A stretch of 64,000 bases of DNA from Picochlorum sp. 'celeri' (Eukaryota; Chlorophyta; Trebouxiophyceae): NCBI GenBank assembly GCA_010909725.1, contig JAACMV010000005.1:186001-250000 (forward strand). The letters run 5' to 3'. Numbering within the stretch: the first letter of the stretch is position 1; each line of letters starts with the position of its first letter. Positions 57,325 to 64,000 of this stretch are shown here, in pieces. The notes below the pieces were generated by a model, which searched no databases, had not been told where the DNA came from, and saw only the letters and a program-made list of their open reading frames with translations. Position numbers and translations under genes: made by a program.

Positions 57325-60300
57325 TTACACATGTACTATTGCCTTTTTGGAACTTGGTATTGCTTGGGACATTCCAATTGTTTCCCATCGCATGAGTTCT
57401 TCTTGAATCAGAATATCTGTTCTACGCATGATCTCTGCACATGATGGGCGCTGATGGGGGTCTTGGTGCCAGCATTTCTTAATGAGGCGCTTCAATGGCT
57501 CTGGCGTGTCAGGATCCACCCACGGCCGGTCTCCATTCACAGCCACTTTCAGAATGATTTGGAAAAAGTGGTTGGAATCCTTCCACGGCTGACGCCGTGT
57601 GTACATTTCGTTAACTATGCATCCTAAAGCATACACATCTACCTTTTCATCCACTTTTCCACCATTCATTTGCTCTGGAGACATGTACATGGGCGTGCCA
57701 TTCTCGGCAGTCATTTGTGTGAGGTAACTCTTTGCAGGGTCCTTCACCTTGGAAATTCCAAAATCGGCAATCTTTGCACGACCCTCGTCATCCAAAAGAA
57801 TGTTTTGGGGCTTCAAGTCTCTATGTATGACAAATGGATGCAAGTATGCTAGTCCTTCAGCAATGTCATGGATGAGCTGCAGAATTTCAATATATGTCAA
57901 ACGACGCCTGTTCCTGTCGTGAATGCGCTGGTATAAATTTCCACCTCTCATGAGTTCCATGACTAGACAACATTTGTTTTTATCATCAGTGCATGCCCCA
58001 AATACCTTGACCAACCTCTCACAATCGAATTTTGATGCCAATTTGATTTCTCTGATCAATGCCTCGTATGCAGCTTGACCATTCTGTTCATCTCCGGAAG
58101 ACAATCTCACGAAAGAAGGCAGCTTTTTCACAGCGACCGATTTACCCTTGTATTTTCCTTCGTATACAGCTCCAAAACCACCAGTTCCCAAGCACTTTCC
58201 TAAATGCTTTTCGATGACAGCTGGAGGAATGTGCAGGTCTATACCATTTGTCTCATCATCTCCAAACATTGGTGGAGGTAATGGTGACAGAGGTGGTAGC
58301 ACAGTGTTTAGCCGGCCACCACCTTGCTGTCTCCTTCTTCTAATTCTATGAGCTGCATTTTTACTATCTGACTCATACGCAGTGTGTAAAAATCCATCCC
58401 ATGATTTACTACGCTTCAGCTGCCAATCCTCAATCACGAATTCCTCATCTACATCCATGTCATTATCATCACATGCTTCGCTTGAGCTACAGTTAATTCT
58501 AGACGATATTGTCAGGCACTTTGAATCTACAAGCTGATCTACATTCGGTGGCAAAGGGCCTACTCCAGAGTACCCAAAGACGCTCTGGTGTGAAGGAGAT
58601 TTTGGAGACAATCCTTCCATACCCTGTTGCTCACTTGATGCAGAATTTCCCGTCAACCGAGTATCAGTAGGAAGAGACTGGGCTTTTAAGAGTGCACCAG
58701 ATATTGAGACAGATCTCTGCGATGATATAGGTGTTATCGTCATGTCACTATTAACCACATCAGATCCCAACCTGCGGTGGATTGGAATCACCCATGACAA
58801 ATCACTTGTATCAAGAGTATCCTGGCTTGACCTGTTACCCCCAGGTGATGATGGACATGTATCCACAATTTTCTTGCCTTTCCCACTAAATCCATTTCTT
58901 CTTCTGCTCCGCCACAAGAGAAAGCCACCAAAGAGGATCAGAACTCCACTAACCAGACCAACCACAAGCCCAACCACCCATGCAATACTCGACTCTGTGG
59001 TGTCAAAAATGGACGAGGTCGTATCATTCATGGGCGGTTCTACAGTATCATTGGTATCTATAGTAATGCTACTCCAATCGCCCTTCCAAAACGAAGGAAT
59101 CGTTGTCGAAATCTTCTCATCCGATGCGTTAATGGGAGTACAGCAGTATACAGCAGTGAATTCGCACTGCGTCCCATTGACACAAACATATGACGATGAA
59201 TTAGCTGCTACCTGCTCATCGACCGTATTCCTTCCACTCTCTGGAAGTACACCCCATATCAACTGATCCTGTAAATAGACTGGAATCCTATCGTTCTTCA
59301 CCTCAAACCTCGGAATGATTGTTGTATTCACTGGTGCACTTGTAAACTCTGGCGCCATCATGTACGAATAATCCAGGGACTCATTCAATGCAAAACCTGT
59401 GAACGCATTTGGAGTCAAAGAAAGCTGAAAGCCCAATTCATCTCGTATCCTTGGATCACTTGTATCAAAAAATGCATCCTGCTGCCCAGATGGCCTTGGA
59501 AGCAACAATCCTGCATCCTCATTAAATGTAATTTCTACCGCAAATTGAGCATCACTTTCATCCGGATACGCCTTCACAATATCAAGCCTGATTCCATTAC
59601 AATCGCTCTTCTCCCATTGACGACAGGTGACGTCAAAGAATGCATTAGGATTGTTCAACACACTCACAGGAGGCTCTGCCATGCCATGGAAGTAATACAC
59701 CAGTTTCAAATCTCCTAACGAAATCGACGAGTATCTCTGAACATTCTGTAGCTTTATATAAAATTCAGTAATGCCGTTATATTTTACGTCCCTATAGTCG
59801 ATCGGCAAGTAATTCAAGGTCACCAACTGTGGGACCTCTGTCGACACATTTGTCTGCTGATCAACCGCAGTTCCACTCGCAGTCGATCCAAGAGAACACC
59901 ACAAATTGTTGAACATCATTTTCTCTACTGGCTTTGGCTGGGTCCCATTCTCTCCAATTGATTGAAGAAACGTGAAAAACACAGGGTTGTCCGGGGCAAT
60001 ATACTCTGTTGGTGAAGATCCAAATACAGGCGCGCTCCCATTCCTCACCAGCACCACATCGGTACCGATCAACTCGTTCTGATCTCGAATATAGTCTCCA
60101 TCGGGGAATACGACACCAAATCTCCATGCAGTCACGTTGGTATCCACTCCTCCCAACCAAAACTTGGACAAATAATACTGATCATTCCCTTTCACAGAAT
60201 TCACCGTATAATTCACCTTTAACAAACATTGTGGAGACGCAGTCACACCCTGCAGCAGCTTTCTACCAAATACCACATCCTTATTATGAGGAGCAGACAT

Positions 60301-60447
60301 GTCCTTGGGACGACCAATGCTCAGTCCCTTGGCACCATGCAAACTCCTCGCACGAGCAGGCTGCTGCTGATAGACAGCACTCAACAAGAAGATACATACT
60401 ATCAACCGTGCTGTCAGTCCACAGCCCTCGTGGCATTGGTAGACCAT
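57325..60447 (-). CDS. receptor-like protein kinase with unrecognised ectodomain
   Basis: A 1040-residue intronless protein. A signal peptide (LTARLIVCIFLLSAVY) is followed by a Cys-containing ectodomain of about 450 residues with many N-glycosylation sites. A transmembrane helix lies at about 487-510 (IAWVVGLVVGLVSGVLIL) with an RSRRRNG stop-transfer. A Ser-rich juxtamembrane region of about 240 residues precedes the kinase: GTGGFGAVYEGKYKG with AVKKL, HRDLKPQNILLD, DFGISK, then GTPMYMSPEQM. All catalytic residues (Lys, HRD Asp, DFG Asp) are present. The kinase is TKL/RLK-like. Ligand unknown. The ectodomain begins QCLLKVNYTV and recurs in Cys-Trp patterns but matches no domain I know. Confidence 0.87.
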   Translation of the reverse strand: MVYQCHEGCGLTARLIVCIFLLSAVYQQQPARARSLHGAKGLSIGRPKDMSAPHNKDVVFGRKLLQGVTASPQCLLKVNYTVNSVKGNDQYYLSKFWLGGVDTNVTAWRFGVVFPDGDYIRDQNELIGTDVVLVRNGSAPVFGSSPTEYIAPDNPVFFTFLQSIGENGTQPKPVEKMMFNNLWCSLGSTASGTAVDQQTNVSTEVPQLVTLNYLPIDYRDVKYNGITEFYIKLQNVQRYSSISLGDLKLVYYFHGMAEPPVSVLNNPNAFFDVTCRQWEKSDCNGIRLDIVKAYPDESDAQFAVEITFNEDAGLLLPRPSGQQDAFFDTSDPRIRDELGFQLSLTPNAFTGFALNESLDYSYMMAPEFTSAPVNTTIIPRFEVKNDRIPVYLQDQLIWGVLPESGRNTVDEQVAANSSSYVCVNGTQCEFTAVYCCTPINASDEKISTTIPSFWKGDWSSITIDTNDTVEPPMNDTTSSIFDTTESSIAWVVGLVVGLVSGVLILFGGFLLWRSRRRNGFSGKGKKIVDTCPSSPGGNRSSQDTLDTSDLSWVIPIHRRLGSDVVNSDMTITPISSQRSVSISGALLKAQSLPTDTRLTGNSASSEQQGMEGLSPKSPSHQSVFGYSGVGPLPPNVDQLVDSKCLTISSRINCSSSEACDDNDMDVDEEFVIEDWQLKRSKSWDGFLHTAYESDSKNAAHRIRRRRQQGGGRLNTVLPPLSPLPPPMFGDDETNGIDLHIPPAVIEKHLGKCLGTGGFGAVYEGKYKGKSVAVKKLPSFVRLSSGDEQNGQAAYEALIREIKLASKFDCERLVKVFGACTDDKNKCCLVMELMRGGNLYQRIHDRNRRRLTYIEILQLIHDIAEGLAYLHPFVIHRDLKPQNILLDDEGRAKIADFGISKVKDPAKSYLTQMTAENGTPMYMSPEQMNGGKVDEKVDVYALGCIVNEMYTRRQPWKDSNHFFQIILKVAVNGDRPWVDPDTPEPLKRLIKKCWHQDPHQRPSCAEIMRRTDILIQEELMRWETIGMSQAIPSSKKAIVHV

Positions 60448-60925
60448 ATCAAATACTATCGCAGAAGAAAACGCCTACGCCTCGCGCCCCTCTTCCGTCA
60501 AACCCACACACGTCGACACCATCACCCGCTCACTCTCTCGTTTCCTAAAATATCAAAATATCCATCAGAATTCCATCCAACTGCACCATAAGATGTAGAA
60601 ATGCGCCATACCTCGTCGTTTCTGTTGTCGGTCCGAACCACGAAGGATACGTCGCACGATACCTGCTCGTCTCTAGAGCATACTGTTTACAATTCTTATG
60701 TCGTATTAACTTCCAAACCAGTCACTGGGAGGCATTCGTATTCATTTCATGCAACACGGATTCAGAATCCTCTAGCAGCTGATCTTGGCTTCCCAAGTCG
60801 CAGGAGCTGTCAGCATTCGAATCTGCACTCCACCAATCTCCCATCGTGCATGAGTGTCATGGCGCTGCATGGCACGGAGACATCATCCGACAGACTCTGT
60901 ACAGGCCATCCATACGTGCAAAAAC
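60448..60925. other. intergenic region
   Basis: About 480 bp between the kinase start and the next plus-strand gene. A frame from 60601 to 60936 is open but its composition is not protein-like. No repeat or RNA was seen. Confidence 0.3.
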
Positions 60926-61283
60926 ATGTATCATGAAAAGAATGGTTGTTCTTTGAGCTCTGGGTGGTCAACTGTGGGGGTCTTGGACAGATCGAAGCGT
61001 CCTAGGACACGTGGGAAATCATTCCAAGAGCTGACCGACGCATCGAGTGAGTCGGGGCAGTAGTAGAATTCGAATCACATGGCGTTTCGTTTGGAATCCA
61101 AACGTGATAGTAATATCTCTCGTTTGTCTTGGAATACTGTTCCTTGCGAATAGTACGACTCTGCGTGAGTTGGAGTTGTTGAGCAAGGATTGGCAAATAG
61201 ACTGGCAGTCCGTTGGTAGAAGAGAGAGGTTTTTGATTGATACGATTGGTTGTGTCTCAAACTATAGTATATTTATTGGATAA
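60926..61283 (+). CDS. possible small single-pass membrane protein
   Basis: Exons 60926-61046 and 61111-61283, joined in phase 1 across a 64-nt GT-AG intron (GTGAGT donor), give 97 residues. The join produces SSIISLVCLGILFLANS, a transmembrane helix that starts at the junction, followed by a charged helix. A more upstream Met at 60869 is in frame. I do not recognise the protein. Support comes from a consensus donor, phase agreement and the membrane helix. The stop is 27 bp before the next start on the same strand. Confidence 0.42.
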
Positions 61284-61310
61284 AGGCTGACGAGAATAGA
61301 GCATCTGTCC

Positions 61311-61712
61311 ATGGAGTGGCGTCCGAGTTGGACAGTACAGGCCAGTATTTGGTTCCTCGCGTTCCTCGTGTTGCCATCCTCCACTGTACAAGGGCGCGCA
61401 TTGTTACAATGCGGTACTTGCAGTCCAAATGCTGCTGCAGTTTGTGCGTCATTGTCATCGGCAGAGAAGGCTTTGGCGAGTCAGACGTTGGTATCAGCAT
61501 GCAGTGACGTCGACTTCCAGCCAGATCAGTGCTGTAATTTGCGTCATTCGAGTCAGTGGGAGCAGGTGTCTGCATGCTTTTGTTCTGGAGAAGATGCGTC
61601 TGCGATGCAGTCTGTGCGGTTGAATACAATTGATACGATATGTGGATGCTCTGGGAGCAGGTCCATCAATTTGCCACCATTGCCAACAAGAGGATGGCCG
61701 GGGTTGACTTGA
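61311..61712 (+). CDS. secreted Cys-rich protein, LTP/8-Cys-motif-like
   Basis: A 133-residue intronless protein. The hydrophobic signal segment ASIWFLAFLVLPSST is followed by a mature part with Cys spacing resembling the plant eight-cysteine motif: C (in CGTC), C, then a CC pair, CFC (CxC), and C/CGC near the end. This pattern is shared by non-specific lipid-transfer proteins and seed storage/inhibitor folds. The number and spacing of Cys are suggestive rather than decisive. Lipid or hydrophobic-ligand binding at the cell surface would be the guess. Confidence 0.6.
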   Translation: MEWRPSWTVQASIWFLAFLVLPSSTVQGRALLQCGTCSPNAAAVCASLSSAEKALASQTLVSACSDVDFQPDQCCNLRHSSQWEQVSACFCSGEDASAMQSVRLNTIDTICGCSGSRSINLPPLPTRGWPGLT

Positions 61713-61802
61713 TGAAATTGGTACAGTTGTCATACGATATGATTGTAATAATAACAAGTATGAATAAATTGAAAGTATACGGAATGTCGTTTGTCCTGAT
61801 GA

Positions 61803-64000
61803 TTAGTTTTCGTTCATAATGCGTGCGAATTCTTCCACTCGGAATGGCTTTGCCAGCCAGCCAGTGAAACCGTGTGCAACACATGTGTCTCGGGTGTCTT
61901 CAAATGCGTCCGCTGTGACGGCAATGATCTTTGTCGATTGATTAGGGAATAGCAATTTGATTTCTTTGACGGCATCCATGCCACCCATGCGTGGCATATG
62001 AAGGTCCATGAGAATTGCATGATAGTATTCTGGTCCACCGGCCTCCTTCACCTTGGCGACTGCTTCAATGCCATCCTCTGCCGTATCAATCTGGGTGAAT
62101 CCCAAACGTTTTAGAATGCGGATTGCTACTTTCATGTTGATAACATTGTCTTCTGCGATGAGTAAACGTCTCTCACTGTTGTCTGAATCAAGGCCGTCAA
62201 CAAGACTGTTGCTGGATGCAACATGCTTTAAAGACACCTGCAACAAACTGCTTGATGAAGCAAAGCTTTGTTGCATGTCACAATCTGGATCAGATGCTCC
62301 CGGTGATTTTGCATCCGGCGTTGTCGTGGTATGGTGGTCGTGGTCGCATGGCATGCTATCAATGTCCAGTTCGAGGACTTCTTGAAGTGCCATTTGCAAT
62401 CTGCCCTGGCGTACAGGTCTTGATACGGTGACATAGCCTAGACTGCCAGGACATATTGGATCAAGACCCTTATCGATGTCGAGCGCCTTCCAATCACCGT
62501 GTTCAATTTGGCAAAGAGTCTTGGCTGCTTTTGAGTCGTTCAAATTGTGGACAACATGTTTGTCCTCTGCATGATGGGGATCGACTTGCTGGACTTCTGA
62601 CAAATTCACATGGCCAGGCCATGATAGCAGTATGCACCTTCTTGCTTCTTCTGGATGTCTTTGATTTAGCAGTTTCGATAGCAGCGTCTTGTGTGATACG
62701 CTCATGATGATGACATCAAAAGGTCCAGTGACAAGGCTGTCATTCAAGGATAGATTTGACATTCCATGATCATCTTGGTGCACTGTTTTTATCAGTTTCA
62801 TCGCTTCTTCTTCTGATGCCATTGAACGAACTCTGCATCCCCATGTCAACAAGGATTTCTCCACTACACTGCGGACTAATGTGGACGCCTCCACCAGCAG
62901 TACTTTCTTCCCAGATGTCACCTCTAAATTGGGGGAATATGGATACGGTTGGATATGTTGCTCATGCTGCTGCTTCGAATCTGATGGAGCCGGAAGCCTG
63001 ACACTCCACGCAAACGTACTGCCAGTGCCAATCCCATCAGAGTGTGCCCACATGTCTCCTCCCATGGCCTCACAGAGCTTTTGAGAGATTGTCAACCCCA
63101 GTCCAGAGCCGCCGAATTTTCGCGTGGGCGTCGCATCTAATTGCGAAAATGATCTAAACAATCTATCCAAATCATTCGTATCTATTCCGATACCAGTATC
63201 ACTCACTCTAAAGTGAATGTACCCTGGACCATGAGGAAGATGCCGTTGCACAGAAGCATTCTGAGGAAATGGCTTTGCAGCAATCTCCAAAAATATCTCA
63301 CCCTCGTCTGTAAATTTCACTGCATTATTCAAAATATTGAGCAATATCTGTTGCAACCGATGAGGATCTCCAGTGAGCAATGGGGGGACATCATCATCAA
63401 TGTGATATGCAAGGTGCAATCTCTTCTGAGCAGCATGCATCCCTGCAATCTCCATGGCAGCCTCCACAGTCGACATGAGGTAAAACTGGGTCGATAATAA
63501 CTCCATTTTGTTTGCCTCTATCTTGCTAAAATCCAATATATCAGTAATCAGCGACAAAAGAGCTTCACCACTGCATCGAATGGTATTCACAAGGTCCCAC
63601 TGCTGTGGTGTCAACTTTGTATCAGCAAGCAGCTGTCCCACTGCAATCATGCCGTTCAAAGGCGTTCGAATTTCATGCGACATACGAGCTAAAAACTGAC
63701 TTTTCGCTTCGGTTGCAGCAGCGGCTTGAGATGCTTCATGCTTTGCTGCCAATTGGGCTTGCTTGTACCTGACCAACTCTGTGATATCCGACTGAATACC
63801 CACATAATGCGTCAAAGACCCCCAATCATCCCGTATTGGGGTCAAACTAAGATAATTAATGAATGCGTCTCCACTCCGTTTGTAATTCTACACAACAAGA
63901 CACCATCAAACACATGGCCATCAACACACCAACACAACAAGGCTACCCACCGTCAGTTGAACCACACACGGCTCTCCTCTCTTGATAGAACGCTTCAATG
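61803..64000 (-). CDS. LOV-domain hybrid histidine kinase (5' end cut by window)
   Basis: Partial gene. Exons 63951-64000 (incomplete) and 61803-63887 with a 63-nt intron. The join gives RGEPCVVQLT|NYKRSGDAFINYLSLTPI and GIQSDITE, the end of a LOV (blue-light, flavin) domain, whose reactive Cys would be off-window. A HisKA domain (MSHEIRTPLNGM, phosphorylated His) and a HATPase (NNAVKFTDEGE, DTGIGID, FGGSGLGL) follow. Then comes a receiver-like stretch (KKVLLVEAST...DVIIMSV) with Ser instead of the phosphoacceptor Asp. A true receiver (LIAEDN, ILMDLHMPRMGG with Asp, and KPF Lys) forms the C-terminus. Likely a photoreceptor kinase. Confidence 0.85.

Noticed and set aside
60601..60936. 111-codon plus-strand frame between the kinase and the small membrane protein
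   Set aside because: Ser/His/Thr-rich without hydrophobic core or motif; overlaps the start of a better-supported spliced gene.
1..64000. Bacterial operons, CRISPR arrays, insertion sequences, rRNA
   Set aside because: No direct-repeat arrays, transposase genes or rRNA were seen; gene structure with spliceosomal introns is eukaryotic.

Overview
The window is nuclear DNA from a compact eukaryotic genome. It is gene-dense on both strands, has short GT-AG introns (most 60-110 nt, one 41 nt), and shows no operon-type ribosome binding sites, rRNA, transposons or CRISPR. Gene content points to a unicellular green alga (Viridiplantae): an organellar SSB with the plant PDF motif (OSB type), an ILR3-like bHLH factor, a plastid cytochrome c6 with transit peptide, a LOV-domain histidine kinase, a TPLATE/TSET TWD40-2 subunit and an RP2-like TBCC protein. 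I cannot place it to genus. Exon joins below were worked out by hand from GT..AG boundaries, reading-frame phase and family conservation.

Layout. 0-10 kb: membrane-anchored amine oxidase, OSB, small basic protein, unknown protein with a possible transit peptide, SET/MYND protein, TMA7 overlapping a DMAC1-like ORF, short Ser-rich protein, RCC1-propeller membrane protein. 10-20 kb: prolyl aminopeptidase-like hydrolase, UMP/CMP kinase, SfsA, Ash2-like SPRY protein, glucosidase II beta, two-domain FAD synthase, Rab11. 20-32.5 kb: TWD40-2, RPC9, PSF3, KTI12, TauD-like dioxygenase, purple acid phosphatase, exportin 1. 32.5-46.6 kb: serine palmitoyltransferase LCB1, bHLH factor, malate dehydrogenase, cytochrome c6, cystatin-like protein, Egt1-type ergothioneine synthase, tRNA-Ile(UAU), RP2-like protein, aldo-keto reductase, GhrA-type dehydrogenase, second purple acid phosphatase. 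47-64 kb: dolichol kinase, RAD51B, secreted Ala/Ser-rich protein, METTL5, IscA-type protein, degenerate COQ7-like protein, SKN1/GH16 protein, NSUN5, receptor-like kinase, small membrane protein, secreted Cys-rich protein, LOV histidine kinase (cut by the window end).

Arrangement. The genes are mostly unrelated housekeeping functions, so the interest lies in packing and in unusual individual proteins. Convergent neighbours end 0-36 bp apart, with one pair of abutting stop codons. Several same-strand neighbours are 16 bp apart or closer, or overlap (amine oxidase/OSB, TMA7/DMAC1-like, RPC9/PSF3), which suggests dicistronic mRNAs as known in other green algae. The most notable single signals are five GTAC cores in 52 bp upstream of cytochrome c6 (the core of the algal copper-response element), a COQ7 homologue that has lost most di-iron ligands, and a FAD synthase with its two domains in the reverse of the animal order.
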